Numbered from the stretch's first letter, positions 22,323-33,997 are shown. The stretch: 40,982 bases of DNA from Gonapodya prolifera JEL478 (GCA_001574975.1 KQ965889.1:22746-63727), one strand, 5' to 3'. Numbers and translations: made by a program. The notes: a model not told the origin generated them from the sequence alone.

Positions 22323-25300
22323 ATGGTGAGCACACACGCGGAAGAGGACTCCAGCGCGGGCGCAGAGTTCGATTCACAGCGTGTCTCTTCTTTTCTGACG
22401 CTCGCCCTCGTCCCTCCGTCTCCGTCTTCCGTGGCCCTTCCAATCCCCGCTGCACCCACGCATCCCACCACACGTACAGGCGCTCAACGCATATGCAGTG
22501 ACCGCCCACCACGCAACGTCTGTCGGTCACGCGGTCAGGGGGAACTTTACGGGGCCAGACACGCTCAACCTCGTCCTGGCAAAGGGATCTCGCATAGAGG
22601 TCTACGAGTGTGCCGGTGCACGTGATCAGGGAATCAGGCTGGTTCATGCAGCCAATGTTTTTGGAAGGATAGCGGTGTTGGAGTTGTTTAGGCCGCAGGT
22701 GGGTCGGTGGTGAGGGGGGCCGAGCGACGTGGAGTCGAGCCCCGCGAGCGCAGCGAGCACCGAGGCCTAAGCGCCGCTTGGCGCTGACCGAGGACACGAG
22801 CGAAGCGAGTGTGTCCGCCGGAGGCGAATGACCTTGCGGAGCGCTTATCTCCGCCGGAGGTAAATACCCCGCGGAACGGAATGTTCTTCGCGAAGCGACA
22901 GCGAGGCCTAAGCGCCGCTAGGTGCTGACCGAGGACTCCGCCGGAGGCGAATGACCTGCGGGAAGCGCGACTATCTAGCGCGGAGCGCATGACGTCGTGG
23001 TACTTTCGATCCGTGCTCTCCTTCTCTCCTTTCAACTTACATCCCACACACTTCACAACTCACCCATCCCACCACACTCCCCTCACCCCTCCCCCCCCAG
23101 TCCCGTACCACCGACCTCCTCTTCCTCTCCACCGAGCGATACCAATACTGCGTTCTCTCCTGGGACGTCTTCACCTCGTCCTTCCACACCGAAGTTACAG
23201 GCGACGCGTCGGAACGCACCGGGCGGCCAACCGACGCGGGCCAGATTGGGTGCATAGACCCCCTGGCGCGGTGTGTCGCCCTCCATGTGTATCAGGGTAG
23301 CGTCAAGATTTTTGCGGTCGCGAATTCAGAGGCGCAGTTGAGGGAGTTTGGCGGACGTGGCGCGGCAGTCGCAACGTCGGGGATGCGAGTCGGAGTGGGG
23401 GGTGCCAACTCCACGTCGTCCTCGACAACCACCACCCCCACTGCACGCACGCCCAAACTCGGCGACCTCTCGCCGCCCCACACTCTCCGGCTCGACGAAA
23501 ACTCCATACTCTCCCTGTGCTTTCTCCACCCCACCGACGCGCGCGCGGGCGCCCGCCCGACCCTCGCCGTGCTGTACCAGGACCATAAGGACACGCGCCA
23601 CTTGCGCACCTACAGCGTGAATCTGGCGCATTTGGACAGGGATTTGGAGCAGGGTTGGAACCTTGAGAAGGTCGAACCAGGGGCCGCGGTGTTAGTGGCC
23701 GTTCCAGGGCCGGTTGGTGAGTGTCTTGCGTCGTTGCAGGAGGATGAGGTTTCGGGTGTGAAGGTCGTAACTCTGAGAGGCTGAGCTAAGCAATGGCAAA
23801 AGCTGGACTGTGATTTATCTCCCATCACTTATTTTTCGCGCCCATCCCACTCCACCAGGCGGCGTGCTGATCATCGGAGAGCAGACCATTACTTACGTTG
23901 GTAATTCGGGCAAGAGAGTCGTGTCGGTGCCGATGGAGGTGACGATTGTCAAGGCGTACGTATACGCGTGGCTAGGGGCTAGGGGGGCAGGGTGTGAATG
24001 AAGTGCATGGGAGTGGTGGTATGCTGGGCACAAATGAAAGGATGTTGGGTTAGGGGTTAAATCGATTCCTTCCGAGGAATGAAGAACACTCGTGTTTATC
24101 CCCCGTTATGTCTCCCCACTCCTTTGCTGATCTCACCGATTTACTCCCCATCTTCCACCAGCGCGACTCACCTTGCCACCACACCCACATCCTCGCGCTT
24201 CCTCCTCGCCGACCTCTACGGGTCGCTCACGCTGCTCCTACTACACATCAACGGCGAGGGCATCGTGTCCAGCATTTCTCTCGAACCGCTGGGCGTCACG
24301 TCGTCGCCGACATGCTTGGTCCACTTGAACCCGGACTTGGTCTTTGTCGGGTCCCATTTCGGGGACTCCCAGCTGCTGCGCCTTCTCACGCACCCGTCCA
24401 CTACCGCGCCGCCGACCTACCCGCCTCAATTGTTTGACATCCTCGCGACGTACCCTTCGCTGTCCCCCATTGTGGACTTCACCGTCGTGGACTTAGATGG
24501 TCGCGGGCAGGGGACCGTCGTGGCGTGCTGTGGGGGGTTCAAGGATGGGAGTGTGAGGGTGGTCAGGAACGGTGTGGGCGTGAGTGAGATTGCGGGTGTG
24601 GAGGTCGAGGGCGTGAGGGGGGTGTGGAGTTTGAGAGAAGGGTTTGGGGCAAAGTGAGTTGATGCTGTCTGGGGGCAATGGATGAAACCAAGGATCCTCT
24701 CTCAACTGAAACCAAATGCCCACACCGCCAGATACCACACGACGCTCGCTCTCTCCTTCGCCACCGAAACACGCTTCCTCCTCGTCGACCCATCCACATC
24801 CGAACTCTCCGAACACGACCCCGCCGCGCTGGTCTCCTCGTCCCCCTCGCTCCTTCTCGCCACCATGGCCGCCGACTGCGTGCTTCAAGTGACCCCTGAG
24901 GCGGTCGTGTTGGCCGATACCGACATGGCCATGAAACTCGCCGAGTGGACACCCGAGGGCGGCGCACACATCACCGCCGCCGCGTGCAGCCCGACGCAAG
25001 TCGTGGTGGCCCTGGCGGGGGGCACCGTTGTTTACTTCACGGTCCCGATCGGGCGACCTGAACTTGAACTCGTATCGCGCCGCGCGATGGAGCAGGAAGT
25101 CGCGTGCGTGGACGTGTCGCCGCTTCGGGAGGGCGAGCCTTCCGAGTTCGTGGCGGTAGGCTTGTGGACGGATAATAGCGTGCGGGTGTTGAGTGTCCCT
25201 GGGTTGCATGAGGTCGAGAGGGAGGATGTGGCGGGTGATGTGGTGCCGAGGTCGGTCGTGATGGCGGAGTTGGAGGGCGTGCAGTATGTCATGGTGGGGA

Positions 25301-27161
25301 TGGGTGAGTTTGTGGAAGCGGGTGGGGTGATTGGGCGAGTTGCTTTGCTCACCTCCCAACATCGCAGGTGATGGTCAGCTGATAACATACCTCATCGACT
25401 TAACCGGTCGCCTCTCTTCCCGGCGCAAAGTCTCTCTTGGATCCCAACCCATCCGGTTGTCGCTTTTCCACCCCACTCCCTCTTCCCCACCGCACGTCTT
25501 CGCCTCATCTGACCGCCCCACAATCGTGCATTCCTCAGGCCGGAAATTGTTGTTCTCCCCCGTAGACCTGCGCGACGTCTCCTCAGCCGCGCCCTTCGCC
25601 ACGCCTTCCTTCCCCGCCGCCGTCGCCGTCGCTACCGAGGACAGGCTTGTTATCGGGGGCGTGGACGAGGTCAGTAAAGTGCACGTCAAGTCGATTCCCC
25701 TGGGCGAGATGCCGCGCCGGATCGCGCACCAGGAGGGATCGAGGACGTTTGGTATTGCCACGTCCAGGGTCGTGAGGGATCCCACAGGGACGGGGGCGGA
25801 GGAGGAGACGGGGTATTTCAGAATTGTGGATGAGAGGTCGTTCGAAGGTGGGTGTCAGGGTTGTTTGGTCATGCTGGCTCAAACCGAGATAAATGCTAAC
25901 TATTGTCCGCCACCTCTGGATCCTGCAGCCCTCGACTCGCTCGAACTCGACGCGACCGAACTTCCCACCGCCCTCACCTCGCTGACGTTCTCGGGCCACA
26001 CGACACCCGTGTACGTCCTTGGCACGGCGTTCTCTGATCCCACCGACGATGGGGAACCGTCGAGAGGCCGGATCCTCGTGCTCGAAGTGACAGAGATGAA
26101 GCGCGTTCGAGTGGTCGCACAGGCGGAGGTGGTCGGTGCGGTATACTGCTTGGAAGAGATGAAGGGGAGGGTGGTGGCCGGGGTGAATAGTAAGGTGAGC
26201 AGCGGCTTGTGGTTGATCAGGGAGGGATTGTGGCAGAACCCCGAACTCACTCAATGTCCGCTAGGTACTGATGTACCGCCTGTCGACTGGTGACGACCCT
26301 GTCCTTATCAGGGTATGCGCGCACCACGGCCACATCTTGGCCCTGCAACTCTCTGTGCTTGGCGACGTCATTGCCGTCGCAGACCTCATGAAGTCAGTTT
26401 CATACCTCTCGTACCAACTCTGTGGAAAACCACCAACAGATACCCTTGTCGAAGTCGCGAGGGACTATGGTACGAATTGGATGACTGCGGTGGGGATGGT
26501 GGACGCGAATGTGGCGGTTGGGGCCGAGAGCAGTTACAATTTGTTGGCGGTGAGGAGGGTCGAAGACGGGACGGAGGATGAAAGGAAGAGGCTGGTGGGC
26601 GTGGGAGAGTGGCATTTGGGTGACATGGTAAACAGGTTCAAGCCAGGTGAGTTTCGAAGGATTGAGAGCGATACCGCTATTTCAACTAGACACCAACGAC
26701 CGACCCGCAGGATCGCTTGTCATGAACTTTCCAGATAGTGACTCGCCAGGGAAGCCTGTCCTCTTGTTTGGCACCGTAAATGGCACGGTCGGTGTCATTG
26801 CCACGTTGAAGCCCGAGGTGTACACGCTGTTGCAGAAGGTGGAAGCTAACATCAATTGCATATTAAAACCCGTCGGAGCGTTCGAGCATGCATAGTGAGT
26901 TGCTTGGTGGCACGCACCTCGGGCTTCGACAAGCGAACTTACGTCGAAACCTCATCAACCAGTTGGCGATCCTTCTGCAACGACCAACGCGTCGCCGAGT
27001 CTACTGGATTTATTGACGGGGACGTTGTGGAGCGATTCCTGGACCTATCACCGGATCAGAAGGAGCAGGTCGTGGAGGGGAAGAATGGGGGACTGCGACT
27101 TGACGTGGACGTGCAGACGTTGATGAAGTTGGTCGAAGACTTAAGCCGGTGTTGTCATTGA
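22323..27161 (+). CDS. DDB1: DNA damage-binding protein 1 (DDB1), CUL4 ubiquitin-ligase adaptor
   Basis: DDB1 links CUL4-RBX1 to DCAF substrate receptors through three beta-propellers (BPA, BPB, BPC) and a C-terminal helical domain. The first coding exon is only ATG (22323-22325), followed by gtgagc. After a 154-bp intron the protein continues ALNAYAVTAHHATSVGHAV, aligned with the DDB1 N-terminus. Landmarks: GRIAVLELFRPQ, a 402-bp intron (22699-23100), TTDLLFLSTERYQYC, GQIGCIDPLARCVALHVYQG, GGVLIIGEQTITYVG, VFVGSHFGDSQLLRLLTH, IVDFTVVDLDGRGQGTVVAC, VVVALAGGTVVYFTV, EVACVDVSPL, AVGLWTDNSVRVL, VFASSDRPTIVHSSGRKL, VVGAVYCLEEMKG, GDVIAVADLMKSVSYL, NWMTAVGMVDANVAVGAES, VLLFGTVNGTVGVI, and the end STGFIDGDVVERFLDLSPDQ to LMKLVEDLSRCCH, TGA 27159-27161. 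Length and order fit a full DDB1. About ten introns. Confidence 0.95.
22737..22990 (+). repeat. GC-rich intronic repeat, double copy in DDB1 intron
   Basis: Fills much of the 402-bp DDB1 intron 22699-23100. Two related units start with gaggcctaagcgccgct (22762 and 22903, 141 bp apart). Each continues into gctgaccgagga and a tccgccggaggcgaatgacc module (22815-22832 and 22938-22954), with a third partial ccgccggagg at 22851. The core agcgcc-gctt-ggcgct is a perfect 6-bp inverted repeat with a 4-base loop; in the second unit one pair becomes G-T. The first unit also carries the gagccccgcgag block shared with the VPS52 intron. Confidence 0.88.
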
Positions 27162-27557
27162 GGCGGGGCGACGTGGGACTCGTGTTTTGTCTGAGTGTAC
27201 ATACATATCCAGAGTGAGAGTTGATAGAAAGTGAAGCCGCCGGCAGATCTTGCCTCCAGAGGTTGACCCGCTCAGTAATCGCAAAAATTCCCATTCTCTC
27301 TGCCGCCATTGACATGGACCGCATCAACCAACTCGACATAACTCCCCTTCTCCTTGCCCACATCGGGCTCGAAAGTGCGGGTTTGCGGCGGTGCCGAAGC
27401 GCTGACATCTCAGGCCGAGCCAACAGCCAGTCTTGCTCACCCCTCCCGATCGCCACTTTTTCCATTCGACAGTGTTTGGAGCTCTCGCCCCGTCTCCGGC
27501 ATCGTATAATGTCGCCTTAGGTGAATTCACTGGTGGCAGTGAACGCACGATGTCGGA
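27162..27557. other. Intergenic region after DDB1
   Basis: Holds the DDB1 3' end and presumably the promoter of the small membrane-protein gene. A 68-codon plus frame from an ATG at 27314 has no recognisable features, and the minus frames are antisense noise. Confidence 0.4.
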
Positions 27558-28080
27558 ATGTTTAACAACGTTAAATTCGTCGGCGCTGTCGGGAATTTGA
27601 AGCTGGTGAGTCGTTGCCGAGTTAAAACTATGTCTGTTCGCACACGGGACTGATCCCCGATGGGTGTCTGTCGCCCAGTTTTTGGCCTCTACCTCGCTCA
27701 CCAGAGCAGACTGAGCGAAGTTCCCGAACAACTGATTCGGGCATTCAAGTGAGCAGAACTCCCCTCCAGTTCACTATTGTTCAGCTATTTAATCTGTTTC
27801 TGGCCATCGCAGCCTTCTCTTCGCCCTGTCGCTGGCGTCCGACATCTTGTTTTACATCTCGAACGGCAACCTCGGGACCTTTTCTCTCATTCTCAACATT
27901 TTGAACATTATCCTCAAACCTGTTACGGTGGTGGTGAGTCGAAGAGCTGGAGGGTTAAAACGTTGTGTCTATCTCACACCCCTAAACATCTTCGTCTTGG
28001 AGGTATCCGTGCGGACATTGAAGTCTACGGGTATCAGCTTCGCTGCCATTGACCCGGAAGCTATTCCTGGCGGATTCTGA
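27558..28080 (+). CDS. Small multi-spanning membrane protein, AGTRAP-like
   Basis: A short intron-rich gene. The candidate first exon is ATG at 27558, NNVKFVGAVGNLKL, ending in gtgagt. The next coding exon is FGLYLAHQSRLSEVPEQLIR, spliced in phase 2 (gtgagc to atcgcag) to LLFALSLASDILFYISNGN and GTFSLILNILNIILKPVTVV. An intron and the last exon VSVRTLKSTGISFAAIDPEA to GGF, TGA 28078-28080, follow. The hydrophobic pattern and the LNIILKP motif resemble the angiotensin II type-1 receptor-associated protein family (AGTRAP), small three- to four-span membrane proteins of the endomembrane system. The join of exons 1 and 2 does not keep frame with the obvious splice sites, so the N-terminus is doubtful. 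The identification is tentative. Confidence 0.45.
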
Positions 28081-28376
28081 TCAGCTGAAGATACCATGTC
28101 AGCATTAGAAATCTGTCTGTACTATTTGCGTTACCGCTATTCAACCTTGGTGCAATAGCATTCGTGTTGTTGTAGCAAAAGTCACGCTTGTCCCTTCATG
28201 GAGATTTTGCTCTGAGCTCAGTCTTCAGACGTCCACCATTCTGTTCATCACATGCACCCCGGGCGCGGAAAGCTCGAACCACCCCTTGTTTGGAGGATCG
28301 CAAACTCTTGTATTGCAAGTAAATAGCTGCGAACGGAACATTAACTAAGAACTACGTGAAAACTACTTAAAACCCG
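28081..28376. other. Convergent intergenic region
   Basis: Between the AGTRAP-like gene (+) and the first MYND gene (-). I see no open frame or RNA signature here; presumably the two 3' untranslated regions. Confidence 0.5.
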
Positions 28377-29067
28377 TCATTTCTTTGATCTAACAGAGTC
28401 CAACAAATGTTCTATACGATTCTCAAACTCTACCATATCTACGCCACGAATCACACGTTCTCCAAAACCGCCTGACAACTGACAGGCTTCAGACGCCCAA
28501 GCATCCCCCAGTCCAACATCTTCCGGAAGGTGCATGATCTCCCCCTCACAAAACATTTTGTGACATTTCCAGTCGGATTTTTGGCACTCTTTGGAGCAGT
28601 ATTTGATCCGCTTGCAGCCAGCACAGGAGAACAGCTACCGTGGCTCGCTGCCCTTTGGTGCTTTTGTCTAAACGTCTTCGTTCCAAGTGCAGCAGGAAAA
28701 GCTGCCGCACGTCTGATAGTACGTGACAATACAGGTGGACTTGTCTACCGGAGCGCCGCTCCACAGCGTGTCGGCGACAAGGCGAAACTTCCTTGAGAAC
28801 TGCTTTGGTGACGTTGCGGCTTTCTTGACCAGTTGGAAGAAGGCCGTATCGCTCTCGGCCATTTGTTGAATCGCAGCGATTGCGTTGGCGTTGGCACCGT
28901 ATTGGTCCTTGTGAATGCTTGCAAATGCATGCTCATATTCAAAATGTTCCAAGGAACTTGTGCACAATCATCCGCAAGGGCGTGGACGCAATCGGACTTG
29001 CAAAGCCTTGTCCTTCGCGGAAGTGCAAGAAGGTCGCACATAGGATTCCGTGATTTGTCTCGGTCAT
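28377..29067 (-). CDS. MYND zinc-finger protein, copy B
   Basis: MYND fingers bind two zinc ions and mediate protein-protein contacts. The minus strand reads IHKDQYGANANAIAAIQQMA, ESDTAFFQLVKKAATSPKQF, TYYQTCGSFSC, then, across a probable intron, FSCAGCKRIKYCSKECQKSD and WKCHKMFC. This gives the second part of a MYND signature (CxxCxxxxYCxxxCxxxxxxxCH). The C-terminal tail ends EFENRIEHLLDSVRSKK, TGA at 28377-28379. The upstream part (from an ATG at 29067, TETNHGILCATFL) is in another frame near 28950, so a splice or an indel is missing from my model. It is a neighbour and paralogue of copy A. Function unknown; such genes are common and variable in fungi. Confidence 0.6.
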
Positions 29068-29412
29068 TATTATTGTAAAAAGAGGGGAGGCATGAAAATC
29101 AATATTATCACTCCGTATGCGCTCCATCACCAGCAGTCGCAGTGATCTCTTCCACATCTTCACTCTCGTCTGTTCAAAGGAGAGTACGGGGATTGAGAGC
29201 AGAAATTGCTGCCCAAAGCTGGGTAAGCTGAGGAACTTGTGAGTTGTGATATTTTTATCAACTCCTAAAGTAGGTCTGTTTCGTGTCTTTTGAGTACCAA
29301 TAACTATCACATTATTCGCAAATCAATCGTAGGAAAAGTTACTTCTTGTCGTCCGTGAGCCAGCCCAATAAACGCTTTTAATGTGCCTCTAATCCATCAA
29401 GGTCAACCTTGT
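29068..29412. other. Spacer between the two MYND genes
   Basis: 345 bp between the proposed start of copy B and the stop of copy A. A minus frame runs through part of it without recognisable motif, and it may include 5' exon sequence of copy B. I see nothing else in it. Confidence 0.4.
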
Positions 29413-30460
29413 TCACTGCCACCCGATAACAAGCACGTTTGTGATCTCCACCACGGCGCCAATCCGAAGTCTTCTGGTTTCGGCATGCGCTCCAAACAAC
29501 AAAAAGACCTTGTGGCATTTCCAGTCTGCCCTTCGGCATTCTGCCGAACAGTACTTGATCCGTTTGCTTCCCGAGCACGCAAAACGCGGCTCCATTTTCA
29601 TTTCCTTGTGCGCGGCGACATCCACGCTGATCAACTCGAACCCATTAATAGTGCATGAATTGTTGCCACACACTTGGCGGATATAGAATTTGACTTTGGA
29701 TCTTTCCATTATGGGCTTAATTCCAGCCTATATTGTGCTGACAATGCGACGCCATTGACTCTTTGGCTGTTTGCTGGTGGCAGTCTTTCTTACCATTGTG
29801 AAGAATGCCTTGTGAGCCTTGGCGGCTTCATGAATCTTCGTGTAGTGCTTGGCGTCAGCTGCCCACAAAATAGAAATTTCCTCTGAGAGGGATGACTGAG
29901 CGATTTGCCCATGATAAAAAAATTCCAATAAAAGGGATATGTCGACAAATACATACAGTAAGAATTTCCTTCTGTCTCGTTCGATAGCGCTGATGTCCTC
30001 TGCAAGTGTACTTTGCGACTGTGACCTCCCAAGTCTTGTTTGGGGAGGACGATCTTAGCTCCAACAATAAAGCATTTTGCGATAATTCAAAGCAAAGGAG
30101 TTGATGCGAGGAACCCGGGCATCTGTAGGCAGAATGGTAGGTCGAACGGAAAAGGAACTGAAGTCCCCTTCATAATGAGGGTCCGAGCAGCATCATATTC
30201 CCGTAGCACTTCCATGAGGCCAATGTTGCAACCGCGCGGGCAACAGATTGTGTGAGCAATCTCCATTGCGAGCTGAACAGGCGTCCAAGTCAGTACATCC
30301 TTTCGCAGTTGGATTCGCAGTATCTCTAGCTCCGTCACGCAGCTGCAGGGACCTTTGAACCCATCATCGCCACACGCGTAGCACGTGTGCACGCTACCCT
30401 TCGGAATATCGACGATTGAGTTGTGGTTGGAGCTTTGGTCACAATCTGCTGCCCTCCCTT
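29413..30460 (-). CDS. MYND zinc-finger-like protein, copy A (degenerate finger)
   Basis: Tandem paralogue of copy B. From the upstream end: SIVDIPKGSVHTCYACGDDG, LTWTPVQLAMEIAHTICCPR, GLMEVLREYDAARTLIMKG. After introns come HEAAKAHKAFFTMVRKTATS (parallel to AFFQLVKKAATS in copy B), SKVKFYIRQVCGNNSC, and the finger FACSGSKRIKYCSAECRRAD, WKCHKVF, ending IGWQ at 29413. The second Cys of the middle pair, present as CAGC in copy B, is CSGS here: the Ser codon is at 29566-29568, so one zinc ligand is lost. No ATG lies at the 5' end of the open frame, so the start is unknown. Either an expressed divergent paralogue or a decaying gene. Confidence 0.55.
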
Positions 30461-30739
30461 CCACCAAGGGGAGACGTCTCTTATGATGACGTTTCAACGA
30501 AGCAAACTGGAGTTTTGGTGCAGTACGGAAACATCGAAAGTTGTCGAAGAGTTACTTTCTCTAGTCCGATCAAGCGAAGGTCTTGCCTGGGCCGCAGTTT
30601 CACCGCGTTTACTCGTCAAACCAATCCATGTCCTGACTCTGCTCGGATCTCCCCGCAATCATTCGCTCGCCTCGACGCCTCTTGCATCGCACGTTCTATC
30701 GCACCTTCCATCGCTGCTGTCCGAAACCCGAATGAAAGA

Positions 30740-33700
30740 ATGGCTTCACCAACTTCCCCTCTTTCCCCACCGTCTGTGACGTCTCCCACATCCCCGTCTT
30801 CCGCAATGTCGGCAATCTCTGCAGCCGCTGCCCTGTCCAGGATGAATGGCGGGACAAATCACCTGCAGGAGGAGAAAGTCTACAGGACTGGTCATGTCGA
30901 TGTCAAGCACGACATGGTCAACAGAGTCACCCCGTCCAAGGAGAGAAACTGGAAGCAAGCATTTGTTGCGCTGAAGGGAAACCTGCTGTTTGTGTACGAT
31001 AAGGAGAAGGACGTGAGTGTCAACAACGATGTCCACGGACTTGGACAGTCAGGAAGGAGGATAAGCCTCATCGTGAGACCTACTGAACGGATTGACACAT
31101 TACGGATCGTAAAGCTACGGGCAACTGCCGACGTCAACGAACTTCTCCACGCCACATACCTTCGGAGCTTGCACGGAATTTTGCTAACTCCACACTGCTG
31201 TCCTCCCAGTACACCTCCAACAAACCCCCCACCTGGCTCGTCTCTCTCAGCGACACGACCGTCACTCCCGTCCCGCTCTACAAGGACGGGAAGCGGGAGC
31301 ACATTCTCCGCATCCAAGGCCCCGATGGGTCTTCGTACCTCATGCAATGCACCTCGGACGCCGACAGGACGTCGTGGGCGCTCAACCTCGAAGCGCGAGC
31401 GAGGGACGCTTGCGATTTCAAGGGCGCAAAGATCAGGCAGGAGATTGAGCTGCTCAGGGCGTATTTGGCGCAGACAATCGAGCCGTTTGGTGATGGCGAG
31501 ATGCCAGAGGCTATTACACGGGTACGTGGTCAGTGTATTTTTGGGTACCATTGATCTGGAACCATGCTTGCCCTCTTAATCGTCGACCTATCATACCATT
31601 CCTGGTCCCGTTCGTGGTTTCTCCTCGCCTCGAAATCCCGCCAACCGCCTCAGCAACTCGAGAAAATCACCGACGACATCGCGCGCAAAGAATTTGCACT
31701 CTCTCAACTCGACTCCACCGACTCGGACCAAGATATCTCCCCTTCCACCCTCCCGCCCCTCAGCAGCACGTCCCACTCCAAAATCGCCTCCCGATCATCC
31801 ATGGGATCCTTCTCGCAAACTTTGGGGCACTCTCCAGCGGCTTCCGCTGGTGGAACGTTCCGCCCAACTGCGGGGTCCGGGGTGGGCGTCGGCGGGGCCG
31901 GGTTCGTCACTGGGGGGAGACCGCGCGGGGAGTCGGCCGCGTCCCGACAGGGTGCGCCACCACCGAGATCGACTCTGACGGGTGTACGAGCGAGGGGTGC
32001 GACAATCACCAGAGGCGGGTTGGGAGCTGGAGCTGGAGTGAAGCCGGGAGGAAGTGTGGACCAGCTGGGGTCGCCCAAAGTCTCTCCAACTCAGGCGCAA
32101 GGGTCGAGCTCACCGGATTTGCTTGGTGGAGATCAAGACGAGAACATGGCTGGATCTCCACCCTCACCTCCACCACCTCCACCACCTCCACCTCCACCGT
32201 CCGGTCGCACACCAGCGCCTCCCTCCCCACCCTCCAACGACGACACAGATGACGCGCAAGCTCCCGGATCGCTCGCTGCCCAACTCGCCGCCAAACGAAA
32301 GCAATTTGTCAAAGAAACACCACCGGATGACGGGTCTACCACCGGCGGAGCTCCTCCGCCACCACCACCTCCTCCGGCGCCAGGAGGTGGACCAAAAAAG
32401 CCGGCACTGGCATCGACGTCAAGCTCTCACGATGCGTTTTATGCAGGTTCGGGCGACCCGCCACCACCACCTCCTCCACCTCCACCGCCAGGAGGATCAA
32501 AGCCCAAACCTGCGGCTACGTCACAACCCGCCCCGGCAGAGGACGACTCGGAAGGCGCGCCTGCGGCAGGCTCGCTCGCGGCTCAGCTGCTCGCAAGGCG
32601 GAAGCAAGTCGTTAAAGAAGAATCAGAAACAAGCGGCGGTGACGAGCAGGACGGACCTCCACCACCACCTCCACCTCCGCCTCCGGGGCTCGCAAAGAAG
32701 GCGGTACCGGTAGAGGATTCGGCAAGTCCGTCACGTCCAGGTGGGCCGCCACCACCTCCGCCGCCACCTCCCCCAACGGGTGGGCGGAAAGCGGCACCGG
32801 TTGCCGTGGGAGGAACAATGAAGGGAACAGTCAAGACCCCGCCCCAAGCCTCAGCGACCTCGGGTGCCGAAGATAGTAGATCTATTGGTGGAGTACCTCC
32901 AGCACCTCCACCGCCTCCGCCCCCTCCTCCGCCGCCTCCTCCACCAAACAATACCGCTCCAACAGGCAACACCGTCAAGAAGCCGGCAGTGGCGAGTTCC
33001 ACTAACGAAGACGCAAGTACACCACCGGCGCCAGGCTCCTTCGTTGCGCAGATCCAAGCGAGGAGAAAGAAGCTGGCTGGGAGCTTGGACGGGGATGACG
33101 GGGGTCTGGCTGTTGCAGGTGTGACGTCGGTGGCAGAACGGCAGGGCACGATTGGACGACGGGATCCACCTGCTGGAGGTGGTGGCCCTCCCCCGCCTCC
33201 ACCACCGCCACCCCCAGGTGGAGCGAAGGGTAAGGTCGCTGCCGGAGGTACATTGACAAGAAATGCAGCGGAAGAGGGGGCGCAAGGAGGTGCTCCGCCG
33301 CCTCCTCCACCTCCGCCGCCTGGGTCAGGTCCCCGCAACACATCACCACCCCCACCTCCGCCTTCATCAAATGGGGGCCCTCCGCCTCCACCGCCTCCAC
33401 CACCTCCCGGCGGGATGTCCAAGGGCACAATCAAACCTTCCGGTTGTGCACCGCCACCACCTCCGCCATCATCGAATGGGGTCCCTCCGCCTCCGCCTCC
33501 ACCTCCTTCACCTGGCGCGATGCCAAAAGGCACAATAAAATCTTCAGGTAGTGCACCTCCACCACCTCCGCCACCTGGTGCAGCGAGAAAAAATGAAAGT
33601 GACGGGGACAAGGCACCCTCAGGTCCTCCAGGCAGTCTTGCCGAACAAATCGCTGCTGCGGCGAGGTTGAAGAAGGCTGGCGGTGGTGTGCCAAAACCTG

Positions 33701-33819
33701 CTGGAGACACTCAACGGGCGCCCGCACCACCACCGCCAAAAGCGACAGGAGGAGGGGGTGGTGATGGGGACATGATGAGTGAGTTGCAGAAGAAGATGGC
33801 GAAAAGGAGGGTAGAATAG
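30740..33819 (+). CDS. PH-domain protein with long poly-proline region and repeated helical motifs
   Basis: Start ATG 30740 (ASPTSPLSPPS). After a Ser/Ala-rich leader, a PH domain begins RTGHVDVKHDMVNRVTPSKE, NWKQAFVALKGNLLFVYDKE. An intron starts at gtgagt (31014) and the domain resumes with WLVSLSDTTVTPVPLYKDG, HILRIQGPDGSSYLMQCTSD, closing with the usual Trp helix (DRTSWALNLEARAR). An acidic coiled segment (QLEKITDDIARKEFALSQL) follows. From 32150 to 33590 come more than ten runs of 5-14 prolines. Four motifs GS(L/F)xxQ... alternate with them: GSLAAQLAAKRKQFVKE (32266), GSLAAQLLARRKQVVKE (32569), GSFVAQIQARRKKLAGS (33034), GSLAEQIAAAARLKKAGG (33631); the tail is ELQKKMAKRRVE. The layout suggests a membrane-recruited actin or profilin-binding regulator (FH1-like prolines, WH2-like helices), but no FH2, EVH1 or RA domain is seen. 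Family not recognised. Confidence 0.8.
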
Positions 33820-33997
33820 TGAACGCTCGGCGGGGAATTTACACAACAATTGCTCGAGAGTGCAGCAGTTCACTACGGCATGAGTGAAGAGCACACTAAG
33901 TTTTGTTTGGCACATGTTGCGCTCTACAATAACAATATATACTAACTTATAATCCAACGCTAAGAGCAAAAAAATGCTTCGGTTTTCTCGTCCAGCT

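Noticed and set aside
24493-25362. 289-codon minus-strand open frame, His/Pro-rich
   Set aside because: Antisense of GC-rich DDB1 exons; no motif of its own.
32583-33710. 375-codon Gly-rich minus-strand open frame
   Set aside because: Antisense of the poly-proline codons (CCN gives Gly in reverse); a compositional shadow.
32150-33819. Formin (FH1-FH2) interpretation of the poly-proline gene
   Set aside because: The proline runs resemble FH1, but the gene ends at 33819 without any FH2 sequence.
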